DNA of 64,000 bases, taken from assembly GCA_009667805.1 (NCBI GenBank), contig CM019069.1, forward strand, positions 90,803,204-90,867,203, in the 5' to 3' direction. The DNA is from Leptobrachium leishanense (taxonomy: Eukaryota > Chordata > Amphibia > Anura > Megophryidae). The notes under the pieces are model-generated. The model was given only the letters and a program-made list of their open reading frames with translations, made no database searches and had not been told where the DNA came from. Numbering within the stretch: position 1 is the first letter of the stretch; every line of letters begins with the position of its first letter. Of this stretch, positions 43,034 through 53,310 are shown in pieces. The translations under genes were made by a program, and so were the position numbers.

Positions 43034-44169
43034 TCACACCCAGAGAGGTTTGTAAGACCAATACCGCATATATCGCTGCTTTTTAAACAAACTACCATAG
43101 GGGCAAAAAAGGGATATAAGAGTTCTTCTCATTAAGACCACGCTGGGCAAGTGAGTCCAGTGTAAAAATCCAAAAAGATTCTCGCTTGAGAAGTTCTTTA
43201 GCGCGATCACCCCCTCTGACAAGCGGGGGGATATGATCAATAGCCATCACTCGTAGACTGGAAAAATTATGTCCAGCCTCACAGAAGTGGCGTGCCACCG
43301 GTTGTGGGTTATCATGCCTGTTTAATGCTGCCCTAATGGCCGACCTATGATTTGCCATACGTGCTCGTAAATTATTAATGGAGTTCCCTATATATATTTT
43401 ACCACAGGGACATGAGATCTTATAGACAACATAGTCAGTTGTACAGGTAATTCGGTGTCGAATTCGGTACCTAGTACCACTGTAAGGATGAAAAAACACT
43501 TTTCCCGGGATTAGAGAATTACACGTAGTACATCCCACACACCGGAAACAGCCCGGGTTTGAAAATGGATTATTAGATGAGAAAAAGTTATATTGGTCCG
43601 TATGGACCAAGACATCCCGTAAGTTCTTATTTCGTTTATAACAAATCATCGGGGGGTCAGAAGTGGCCGCAGCCAATTTAGGATCATTTTGAAGAATACG
43701 CCAGTGACGTCTAATAGTACGGGCAAACATACTTGATTTTGTATGAAACGTCTGAGCAAATATAACGAACGTAAAATTGCAATCCACAAGAGAAAGTAGG
43801 CAAAATATATGTATATTCGTATATGTACATAAAGGCGTTGGCATACATGGGAGCCATTGCCGCTCCCATTTATGTGCCTGTACATTGTAGGTAGTATTTC
43901 TCCTGGAACCTAAAATAGTTCATAATGAGAGTTTTATGCAAAATTTCCAAAATAAATTCTATAGGGTATGGCACAGCATTAATGTGGTTAGCTAGAATTG
44001 TGCGTACCGCCCCAATGCCCTCCTCCAAAGGAATGATGGTATAAAGACTATTAACATCTATAGTAACAAGGAGGGAATCGGGGAGGGGTGCCCCAAGTCG
44101 CTTCAATCGAGAAATAACGTCCGGGGTGTCCCTGACAATAGTGTCAAGGGACATCACTGGCTCCATCAC
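43034..44169 (-). pseudogene. Penelope-like element: RT fragment and GIY-YIG endonuclease
   Basis: Penelope-like elements encode a reverse transcriptase related to telomerase, fused to a GIY-YIG nuclease that nicks the target. The upstream block (43870-44169) has 'LLVTIDVNSLYTIIPLEEGI', the catalytic-aspartate RT motif. A TAA stop follows, then 'MGAAMAPMYANAFM', the next conserved RT motif, in the same frame. The catalytic double-aspartate region is absent, so an internal deletion joins RT to the linker. The downstream block (43092-43844) has the cysteine motif 'GCFRCVGCTTC', then 'VVYKISCPCGKIYIG', 'LRARMANHRSAIR', 'PVARHFCEAGH' and 'LLKRESFWIFTLDSLAQRGL', which cover the GIY-YIG domain in order. 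The element is truncated at its 5' side and dead, with a relatively well preserved nuclease. Confidence 0.9.
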
Positions 44170-45128
44170 TGTTATATATATAACAGTCTTTTCTCTTAGC
44201 TTGCCTTTTAGTTACTCTTTGTGCTGATTATTATTTACACAGGGTTTTCCTATTAGTATTGCCCAGGTATTTTTTTTTTTGAGAAAGTATTTTACCAGGA
44301 AGGATACATTGAGATTTCTCTTGTTTTCAAGTATGTCCTAGGTGGCGAGTATGTACCGTTAGGTGTCTTGCCCATATTTGTGTATTGTCTTTTATGCTTT
44401 ACTCCTAATAAACCCCTTTTGTTTATATACCTCATTCTCAGCAATCTCATTGCACATTGGGTTCAAACCTATCACCCCGGAACCAGCTCCTTACACTCTG
44501 TCAAGGAGCTGGTTCTAGCCTAGGGTTGTAAGGTCGAGCCCAATATGCGATGATAGGAGGATAGGTAAGTACAGCAAAACCTTGGTTTGAGAGCGTTTTG
44601 CAAGAAGAGCAGCAATTTTTTTTAAATTTTGACTTGGTTTACAAGCGATGTCATGGTATACAAGCAATTTCAAAGTACATACGCTTTGTCTATATGATAA
44701 ATAAAAGGATATTTATTTAGCCACACAGAGCAATAAAAGAAGCTAGAGACAGGGAAGGCAATGGATATTTAATAATAACAATAGGATATAACTAAAGAGA
44801 CTGATGAATGACAGGAAAATAGGTGAGCGCTGGATACACAGATAAACAGAGAGACAGGACCAGGGAACAAGACTGAATAACAAATGGAGCTGATAAGAGA
44901 AAAAGTACACAGGGAGGAAGAAAAAAGAGATTAAAGAACCAGAGAAACTGAATATAACAAGTATACAGCAAAAATATAGGATTTGGAGAGATATAAGACA
45001 AGGTTTAGAAAATAAAGAAGAGAGTCTTTAAATGATAAGTAGGGTTTCAACAGGAAAGTATCAGTATGCGAGTTAGGCAAATGCAGGGTCTAGTATTCAA
45101 ATCAGGAGTTCAGCAACAGGTAGTCAGT
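44170..45128. other. Mostly unassigned; single 33-bp repeat unit and a perfect hairpin
   Basis: 44281-44340 contains 'ttttaccaggaaggatac' and 'ttgagatttctc', the single-copy form of the 33-bp minisatellite unit, followed by 'aataaacccc' near 44405. A perfect 12-bp hairpin is at 44481-44514. From about 45000 the sequence is a loose tandem repeat with 'cagcaacaggta'. No gene was recognised. Confidence 0.5.
44481..44514. repeat. Perfect 12-bp hairpin
   Basis: AACCAGCTCCTT (44481-44492) pairs with AAGGAGCTGGTT (44503-44514) around a 10-nt loop. No T-run follows, and a bacterial-type terminator is not expected here. Confidence 0.8.
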
Positions 45129-45487
45129 AGGGATGAGCTGTTCGGAGTTCGATATGTTCGGAGTTTGATTCGAACATCACCCGTTCGGCTGCTCTTCGAA
45201 CTCCGAACATTTCTGCGTGTTCGCCGCGTGTTCGCCCACAATGGACCACAATGCACTTTTCCACTGGCCTGAAGCTTGTAATTGGCTACAGCCTTGCACC
45301 TGACCACAGGACAGGTGCAAGACTATGCCAATCACGGCTCAGAGTCCTGATTGGGCAAATTTTGCCCAATCATGGGCTCACAGAGCTAAGTCCTGCAGCA
45401 CACTATATAAGGCTTCACACAGCCTTCAGCACATGTTTTTTGAGAGGAGATTATAATGTTAGTGTGTCTTCTCAGTGCCAGCAGCTA
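45129..45487. mobile_element. hAT-like MITE with 8-10 bp target duplication
   Basis: The string 'tagtcagtag' occurs on both sides (45121-45130 and 45486-45495), consistent with an 8-bp hAT duplication plus two matching bases. The interior begins 'ggatgagctgttcggagttc', has 'cgttcgg' and 'cgaactccgaac' inverted motifs, and perfect hairpins at 45293-45321 (CTTGCACCTG arms) and about 45349-45372 ('gattgggcaaa' arms). No coding sequence is present. Confidence 0.7.
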
Positions 45488-45829
45488 GTCAGTAGAGGGG
45501 TTTAGCAATAGGCAAGTCCAGCAATTCAATGCAGGGATTCGGCAACAGATATTCAGCATAGACGTGGTTAAGTACTTAGCAAAGTTCGGCAACAGGTATC
45601 CAGCATAAAGGAGTTCAGTAATTTCGAGGGGTCTGGTAGTCAGGAAACAGGAGGCTTGTTGCAGTTTGTTGGAGTCAGGATACTGAATGAAACAGGCAAA
45701 GCAAAAGCAAAGCACCCATAGTGCTTTCCTCTTTTGTAGAGAGGTGCAGGCCTCTTGATTGTAAGCACCTGCACCTCTTGCAGGTTGCGACCGACAGAAG
45801 TGAGACATGAGGGGTGGATTTAGGGTGTC
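45488..45829. repeat. Loose tandem repeat flanking the MITE
   Basis: Phrases such as 'ttcggcaacagatattcagca' and 'gcaacaggtatccagcata' recur, continuing the sequence seen at 45000-45120. The MITE inserted into this array. Confidence 0.5.
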
Positions 45830-46543
45830 TGGAGTATATCAACACAGCAATTTTGCAGCAATTAAACAATGTGAATGTGAATAAAGCCCCAGGGCCAGAG
45901 GGAATTCACCTGCGAGTATGGAGGGAGCTATGTGTTGAAATATGTAAACCTCTGTTCTTAATCATTCAAGATTATTTTCTTTCAGGAATCGTACCAGAGG
46001 ATTGGAGAAAAGCTGACGTGGTCCTTATATTTAAGAAAAGTTTAAAATGTGTGCCTGGGAATTTTAGACCTGTGAGCTTAACATCTGTGGCTGGGAAAGT
46101 ATTTGAGGGGTTACTAAGGGATAATATTCAGGAATTTGTTGGAGGTATAATGTAATTGGCAAAAATCAGCATGGTTTTATGAAACAAAGATCATGTCAGA
46201 CTAGCCTAATTGCGTTCTATGAGGAAGTAAGTAGAAGCATAGATCAGGGGGTCGCTGTAGATGTGATTTACTTGGATTTTGCCAAAGCTTGGATAGGTAA
46301 CTGGCTAAAAGATAGGGTACAGAGAGTGGTCATAAATGGTACATTTTCAAGATGGACATCAGTGGTAAGTGGTGTCCCTCAGGGGTCTGTTATAGGACCA
46401 ATTCTATTCAATTTATTTATAAATGACCTTGAGATAGGCATTGAAAGTCATGTATCAGTGTTTGCAGATGACACAAAACTAGGAAAAGTAATACAATGTG
46501 AGCAGGATGTTACTTCGCTGCAGAGGGATTTAGATTGGGGGAC
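45830..46543 (+). pseudogene. CR1 LINE reverse transcriptase, 5' piece (split by L1/Tx1)
   Basis: The first block (45814-46155) has 'NKAPGPEGIHLRVWREL', 'VPEDWRKADVVLIFKKS' and 'NFRPVSLTSVAGKVFE'. The second (46179-46562) has 'VDVIYLDFAKA', 'QRVVINGTFSRWTSVVSGVP', 'QGSVIGPILFNLFINDLE' and the catalytic 'VFADDTKLG'. Between the A motif and 'WIGNWL' an in-frame deletion has removed several tens of residues. A frameshift separates the two blocks near 46155. The gene stops at 46543 where the L1/Tx1 copy begins and resumes at 49427. Confidence 0.9.
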
Positions 46544-46653
46544 TTTACAATCTCAAACTTGACTCGGCCATTCCACCACCCTGCTCAGCAGAAATATCCA
46601 CCTTCTTAGCAGAAGCGTATTTACCGACATTACTGCCCCATCAGCAAGCTGAC

Positions 46654-48930
46654 TTGCTTGCCCCTTTCTCTTTCTCTTTCCCGAAAGGTAAAGCACCAGG
46701 CCCGGATGGATTATCTAACCTTTATTATCAAAGCTTCGCCTCACTTCTGGCCCCTACCCTGACTGCCTTATTTAATAACATTAAAACCACTGGCCAAGTT
46801 CCCCCAGAGATGCTCATGGCTACTGTTTTCACACTCCCTAAACCTGGCAAGCCCCCCACTCATTTTCGTCCCATCTCCCTACTAAATGTTGATATTAAAC
46901 TGGATGCAAAATTGCTGGCCTCGCACGTTGCACCGATGCTCCCTAAATTGATTCACCCGGATCAGACAGGATTTGTGCAGGAAAGGCAGACATGTGACAA
47001 TACACGTCGCTTGTTTGATATGATAGACCTAGCTAATCGTTCTGGGACCCCAGGGCTCCTATTGTCTTTAGATGCAGAAAAAGCGTTTGATCGCATGCAC
47101 TGGGGTTTTATGCGTCAAACGTTGGAGGCCTTTGGATTTCTCGCCTTGTTTATCCAAAGTGTTATGGCTCTGTATTCTACCCCCTTGGCAAAGGTGTTGA
47201 GTATGGGATTTTCGTCCCCTACTTTTCCAATCACTAATGGCACTCGTCAAGGTTGCCCCTTATCTCCGCTAATTTTTGTTTTGGCTTTGGAACCATTGGC
47301 ATCTCATATTAGATTGAATCTGCTTATATCAGGTTTACGTACACTGGCAGGCGAGCAGAAGCTCGCTCTGTTCGCAGATGATATTCTCCTATACTTATCT
47401 ACCCCCAGAAACCTCCCTACTTCCTCTTTTTGATTTACTTGAAAAATATGGTCGGCTATCCTACTATAAAAATAATGTTGGTAAGACTCAGGCCATCCCT
47501 TTGCATATTCCTGGTCCCTCGCTGGTTGCCCTTAAAACTCAATACTCCTTTGATTGGCGTTCGGAATCTATCAAATACTTAGGCATTTTCCTAACGAAAA
47601 ATAGGAGCTCCATAGTTAAGCATAATTTTCTCCCTCTCCTGCAATCTATTGAAAAACAACTGCAATCATGTCACACAGTGGAACTGTCCTGGTTAGGCAG
47701 CATGGCTTCCTTAAAAATGTCAATCCTTCCGCAAATCCTTTATTATTTTCGCAATGTCCCGATTTTTCTCCCAGCACATATCCTCCTGTATATAGTCACT
47801 ATGTTACATGATTACAGGTGCATTCTGTATATAGTCACTGTGTTACATGTTTACAGGTGCATTCTGTATATAGTCACTGTGTTGCATGTTTACAGGTGCA
47901 TTCTGTATATGTGCATATGCAGAAACTTCTGTTTGCCCATATCTGGAAACGCAAGCCCCCTAGAGTCTCAGCTACTACGATTACAACCCCGAGAGAGATG
48001 GGTGGCCTCGGCTCCCCTGACCTGTTGAGATATTATAGAGCTTCCCTACTGGCCCAATTACTAGCTGCGCTGCATGCTTCAGATCCTCCCTTATGGCTGC
48101 GCCTGGAAAATGCTGTTATCACCCCCCAATTCTGTTCATGACTTTATGTGGTATGACCCTCTCCCTAGAAGTAAACTTGAAGGGATACTTCCCTCCTCTT
48201 ATCTCTTGGTCTTGATCTGGCGTCACTGGGGCAGACCGTTACTAAAACCATTGCGGCTGCTCAGTTTTGCACCTCTTAGCTTTTTAAGTAGATTGTCTCC
48301 TGACCTGTGCCTTGCCTCTTGGACGCTTCAGGGGGCGACCCTTGTCCCAAACCTTCTCACTCCAACCTCTATTAAACCATTCCCAGACTTGGTGCAAGAA
48401 TTTGGTATCCCCCTAAATGAACTCTTTACCTACCTTCGTATTAAACATATATTGTTAACTCACAGGGTCGGAGCGATTCCAGTCAAGGATATTACAACTT
48501 TCCACAGACTATGCTTGGGTAAAAAAAACCTAATGAAACCACTGTCTCTATGTTACCGAAGCTTAGTGTCTCCTCGTAAGGAACATAAATTGCCATATAT
48601 GTTGAGATGAGAAAAGGGTTTTATGCCACGTCATTGGTATATCGACTATCTAAAAGCACTGGCATGAGAGAAGCACATCTTAAGTTATTGTACCGCTGTT
48701 ATCTTACCCCTGCTCGATTGCACCATATATCCAAGGGTACTGATCTATGCTGGCGTTGTTCAGCAGACAAAGGTTCTCTGCCTCATATTTTTTGGTCTTG
48801 CCTGAAAATTAGCCCTTACTGGGCTGACATCCTTTGCCTGATCAAATTATGTACCTCGTTAGATATTCCTCTCCAAACGGAAACTTACCTATTACATTTT
48901 ATCCCCATTAACATTCAAATACCACCCTGA
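46654..48930 (+). pseudogene. L1/Tx1 ORF2, RT to C-terminus, frameshifted
   Basis: The first block (46654-47433) has 'GKAPGPDGLSNLYYQSF', 'LPKPGKPPTHFRPISLLNVD', 'LSLDAEKAFDRMHWGFM', 'TNGTRQGCPLSPLIFVLA' and the catalytic 'LFADDILLYLS' near 47370. The frame then shifts at about 47410 to the block ending at 48028 and again at about 47935, 48120 and 48607. The C-terminal cysteine-histidine motif 'LCWRCSADKGSLPHIFWSC' is in the last block (48607-48930). A 39-bp tandem repeat at 47785-47911 is inserted in the thumb region. The sequence is clearly a different subfamily from 8373-14005, although the motif order is the same. Confidence 0.9.
47785..47911. repeat. 39-bp tandem repeat within LINE coding sequence
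   Basis: A little over three units of 'attctgtatatagtcactgt' plus 'gttacatgtttacaggtgc'. The unit is a multiple of three, so it adds 13 residues per copy ('LYIVTVLHVYRCI') without breaking the frame. Confidence 0.92.
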
Positions 48931-49426
48931 GGGCTGATATCTGCAATCTTAGGGGTTGCCAAATTAGTGTTGGCAAGTCACTGGAAGTCTGACTCTACCC
49001 CCTCACTCTCAGAAGTCCTGAACCGTTTAGATCTGTAAATATGAGGAAATGTTCGCTTCGGCCCATAACGCCCTTCCCCTGTACCGGGCTACCTGGGATG
49101 GTTGGGTAGCCCACAGATCCTCCAAGAGATTCTCTTAAAATCTCTTTAAGCCTTTCGAACCGTACTCTTTTTTTTTCCTTTTTTCTTTTCTTTTTTTTTT
49201 CTTCCTTTTTCGTTTATGCTTACTTTATTACTGTATTTGCTATTTGCTGTTTACTATAGAACGTAAAATGTACCGTATAATGTTGATGAACACCCACCTG
49301 CACTTATGTGACTTATATTGTTAAAAAGTCCTGCATGGCCTCTGTTGTCATTGCTATATCTTTGTATTTAAACTTCTGATGGTACTCAAAAAAACTTTAT
49401 ATTGAAAAAAAAGATAGATTGGGGAC

Positions 49427-50362
49427 GGGGCACTTAAATGGCAGATGAAATTTAATGTAGATAAATGCAAAGTTATGCACTTTGGAGTGAAGAACACACA
49501 AGCAACTTATACCCTAAATGATACGGAGTTAGGGAAATCCAAGCAGGAGAAGGATTTGGGAATAATTATAGACTTCAAACTAAGTAACAATGTGCAATGT
49601 CAAACAGCAGCCGCCAAGGCCAGCATGGTATTGGCATGCATTAAAAGGGGAGTTCACTCTCGGGATGAAAACATAATTTTGCCTCTGTATAAATCAATGG
49701 TAATACTGCACCTTGAATATGTCGTGCAATTTTGGGCACCTATCTTAAGAAAGGATATTATAGTGCTAGAAAAAGTGCAGAGACGGGCGACTAAATTAAT
49801 AAGGGAAATGGAAGGTTTAAGTTATGAGGAAAGACTAACAAGCTTAAACCTGTTTAGCTTAGCGAAACGGTGCCTTAGAGGGGATCTGATAACCTTATAT
49901 AAATATATAAGGGGCCATTATAAACCATTGTCTGGAAACCTATTCATTAACAGGACTATACACAGGACACGAGGTCACCCATTTAGACTGGACGAAAGGA
50001 AATTAATCCTAAAGCATAGGAAGGGTTATTTTACAGTGAGAACAATAAAACTGTGGAATTCTCTGCCTGTTGAGGTGGTTGGGTCAGAGACTGTACAGAC
50101 TTTAAAAAAACCACTGGATGACTTCCTGCAGACACAGAATATTAAGGGTTATAATATTTAATATGTGGGTAAAAGTTTCTTGATCCAAGGAGAAATCTGA
50201 CTGCCTTTCTGGGGTCAAGAAGGAATTTTTTCCCAGTGTGTTGCATATTGGCAAGCATTTCAGACTGCGTTTTTTGCCTTCTTTTGGATCAACTGCAGTA
50301 GGTGATGTGTGAGAGGCTGAACCCGGTGGATGCATGTCTTTATTCAGCCTATGTAACTATGT
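49427..50362 (+). pseudogene. CR1 LINE, 3' piece and tail
   Basis: The open block 49445-50161 (238 codons) has 'MKFNVDKCKVMHFGVKN', 'EKDLGIIIDFKLSNNVQC', 'KSMVILHLEYVVQFWAP', 'DIIVLEKVQRRATKLI', 'YEERLTSLNLFSLAKRCLRG', 'RGHPFRLDERKL' and 'TIKLWNSLPVEVVG', the complete CR1 RT thumb and C-terminal region. The 3' end has 'cttcttttggatcaactgca' and ends with 'ctatgtaactatgtaac', a CR1-type repeated tail. It continues the protein interrupted at 46543. Confidence 0.92.
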
Positions 50363-50406
50363 AACGCTTTGGTTTGGTTTTCCTGTGGTGCCAGCGACTG
50401 GGTGCA

Positions 50407-50850
50407 TGACAATCTCTTCCCTTATTAACAGTTATATCCCTTCCCAACCACTTCGCTCTGCCAACGATCTGGAGTTATCATCCCCCGTACCTGCACCCCC
50501 AATTCTTGCCTTCGGGGCTTCTCCCGAGCTGCCCCGTTTTTATGGAACTCGCTACCCCGCAACATTACACTCTCCCCATCTCTCCAGTCCTTCAAGAAGT
50601 CTCTGATAATGCACTACTTTAGAGAATTTAATTGGCTCACTCCATAAATCCCCAGTGTACATTTCTTGCCCCATCTTCCCACACAGCTTGCACGCACCTG
50701 CTACTTCCCACGTCCAGCTATTTAACCTCCCCTACTGCGTCACCCCTCTTTCTTTAGATTGTTAGCTCTCGAGCAGGGTCCTCCCTCCTACTGTTTGTTT
50801 AACTTGCATGTATTTTTGTTCTGTCCCATTATACAGCACTATGGAATTTT
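50407..50850 (+). pseudogene. Second L2-type LINE family, 3' fragment
   Basis: This is the same family as 25060-25510: 'tcccttattaacagttatat', 'cttctcccgagctgcccc' and 'tccttcaagaag' are shared. It extends further to a 3' end with 'tagattgttagctctcgagc' and 'tatacagcactatggaat'. Frames are broken. It starts immediately after the CR1 tail. Confidence 0.78.
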
Positions 50851-51399
50851 TTGTCGCTTATAAGCAGGGGTCAAGTCTGGAAAAAAGTGAGGGAACTCAC
50901 CCAAGAAATCCACCACCCCTATTACCTGAAGAAACATATATATATATATATAAGTCCCAGTACACAGGCTATTTTTTAAATGATGATTCAATAAAGTTTT
51001 TTGTATTTTATTGAAGACCCTACGTGTATCCCGTTCTCTTGCATTTATATATATATAATAATTACAAAACAGCAAAAAGTTGCACTCAACCTCAAAACTA
51101 AGCGGGTGCATCTAAGATATCAAATACAAAACACCAAGAAAGTGCACTCCATATTATTGACCACCTTCTTCCATAATTTTCTGTGAAAAAAAACACAGTT
51201 TTAAAAAAATGCTCAAAAAACCTGACTAACTAATGTTACATTTAAAAGACAAGCTTTCAAGAGTATAACGCTCTTCTTCAGGTTTGGAAGCTATACTGAT
51301 CACTGAAAGGTATCACTACGCACTGGTATACTCGTGATTTTGGCAACTGGACTAACACTGTACATATAATAGATAGATAGATATATATCTATATCTATA
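50851..51399. other. Unassigned sequence with AT microsatellites
   Basis: It contains a short (AT)n run at about 50936-50953 and a compound 'tagatagatagatatatat'/'ctatatctatctatc' stretch at about 51370-51410. A degenerate hammerhead-like motif lies at 51249-51281 on the minus strand. Confidence 0.5.
51249..51281 (-). ncRNA. Degenerate hammerhead-like motif
   Basis: On the minus strand CTGAAGA (51281-51275) fits the invariant CUGANGA. It is followed by a 4-bp AGAG/CTCT stem with a 7-nt loop, then an extra T and 'GAAAGCTTGTC' (GAAA at 51258-51255). The extra base, and the lack of an identified closing stem I, make activity unlikely. Confidence 0.35.
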
Positions 51400-51404
51400 T
51401 CTAT

Positions 51405-53045
51405 CTATCCAGGCACAGACCCCCCAGAATTATATACACAGGCACTGGACCCCAGAATAATATACACAGGCACAGGACCCCCAGAATAATATACACAGGC
51501 ACAGACCCCCCCCCAGAATTATATACACAGGCACTGGATCCCCAGAATAGACCCCCAAAATAATATACACAGGCACAGGACCCCCAGAATAATATACACA
51601 GGCACAGACCCCCCATAATTATATACACAGGCACTGGATCCCCAGAATAATATACACAGGACCCCCAGAATAATATACACAGGCACAGGACCCCCAGAAT
51701 AATATACACAGGCACAGACCCCCCAGAATTATATACACAGGCACTGGACCCCCAGAATAATATACACAGGACCTCCAGAAGAATATACACAGGCACAGGA
51801 CCCCCAGTATAATATGCACAGGCACTGGACCCCCAGAATAATATACAAAGGCACAGACCCCCAGAATAATATACAAAGGCACAGACCCCCAGAATAGGCA
51901 CAGGACCCCCAGAATAATATACAAAGGCACAGACCCCCCCAGTATAATATACATAGGACCCCCCGAATAATATACCCAGGCACAGAACCAAGGCACTGGA
52001 CCCCCAATAATAATATACCCAGGCAATGGACCCCCAGAATAATATACCCAGGCACTGGACCCCCAGGAATTATATACCCAGGCACTGGACCGCCAAGAAT
52101 AATACTGTATATCCAGGCACTGGACCCCCAGAATAATATACTGAGGAACTGGACCCCCAGAATTATATATACAGGTACTGGACCCCCAAGAATAATATAC
52201 GCAGGCACTGGACCCCAGAATAATATACCCAGGCACTGGATCCCCAATAATTATATATCCAGGAACTGGACCCCCAAGAATAATATATCCAGGCACTGGA
52301 CCCCCAGAATAATATATCCAGGTGCTGGACCCCCAAAATAATATTTACAGGCACTGGACCCCAGAATAATATACCCAGGTACTGGACCCAGAATAATATA
52401 CCCAGGCACTGGACCCCCAAGAATAATATACCCAGGTACTGGACCCCCAGAATAATATATCCAGGCACTGGACCCCCAGAATAATATAACCAGGCACTGG
52501 ACCCCCAGATTAATAATATACCCAGGTACTGGACCCCAGGAATAATATACCCAGGCACTGGACCCAGAATAATATACCCAGGCACTGGACCCCCAAGAAT
52601 AATATACCCAGGTACTGGACCCCCAGAATAATATATCCAGGCACTGGACCCCCAGAATAATATTTACAGGCACTGGACCCCCAGATTAATAATATACCCA
52701 GGTACTGGACCCCAGGAATAATATACCCAGGCACTGGACCCCCAGAATAATATACACAGGTACTGGACCCCCAGAATAATATATCCAGGCACTGGACCCC
52801 CAGAATAATATAACCAGGCACTGGACCCCCAGATTAATAATATACCCAGGTACTGGACCCCAGGAATAATATACCCAGGCACTGGACCCCCAGAATAATA
52901 TACACAGGCACTGGACCCCAGAATAATATACCCAGGCACTGGACCCCCAAGAATAATAACCAGGCACTGGACCCCCAGAATAATATACCCAGGCACTGGA
53001 CCCCCCAGAATAATATATTCCGGCACTGGACTCCCACAAATAATA
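51405..53045. repeat. 29-bp minisatellite, about 56 units
   Basis: The unit is 'aggcactggacccccagaat' plus 'aatatacc.'. Units on the left (to about 51990) mostly read 'cacaggcacaga'. Units on the right mostly read 'cccaggcactgg'. Many long minus-strand frames of the 'YIILGVQCLG' type are translations of the repeat and not genes. Confidence 0.95.
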
Positions 53046-53177
53046 TACCCTTGCCACACCTGTCCCCTGCCAATAAATACTGTCTGTGTGCTCAAATCCC
53101 ATGACTGTGTGTGCGCTTTCCAAGTCAGACACAGGGTGAGCGTTTGGAGGTTAACAGTGAGTATTGAGCTGGCGGAG
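53046..53177. other. Flank of the minisatellite
   Basis: No feature recognised. Confidence 0.4.
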
Positions 53178-53310
53178 TGTAGTTGCGAGCTTAGGAGGGA
53201 GTTTTTTTGACTTGTCATCTGTGTTAACCTTTTCGTCATACATCACAAACTAACTTTAGTACATGTAAATAATTACGCATTGCACAAGTTACATATCCAC
53301 TACTACTAAT
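53178..53310. repeat. Dispersed repeat shared with 42595-42719
   Basis: It matches the shorter stretch at 42595-42719: 'agttgcgagcttaggaggga', 'tcatctgtgttaacc' and 'attacgcattgcac'. The part 'ctactaatcacatacatacc' also resembles, in inverted sense, 41260-41285. Confidence 0.55.

Larger units (their letters stand above)
46544..49414 (+). mobile_element. L1/Tx1-type LINE, 5'-truncated, inserted in CR1
   Basis: The insertion is flanked by near-identical copies of 'tagattggggac' (46531-46543 with one extra G, and 49415-49426). It starts within the RT domain and ends in a 3' untranslated region with long pyrimidine runs (about 49165-49210) and a short A-tail. It lacks ORF1 and the endonuclease. 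Confidence 0.88.

Noticed and set aside
44481..44514. Perfect hairpin considered as an intrinsic terminator
   Set aside because: There is no T-run after it, and the window is eukaryotic.
51401..53239. Many long overlapping minus-strand open frames (up to 225 codons) with 'YIILGVQCLG' repeats
   Set aside because: They are translations of the 29-bp minisatellite. A stop-free short unit yields long frames in several phases, and no domain or initiation context supports a gene.
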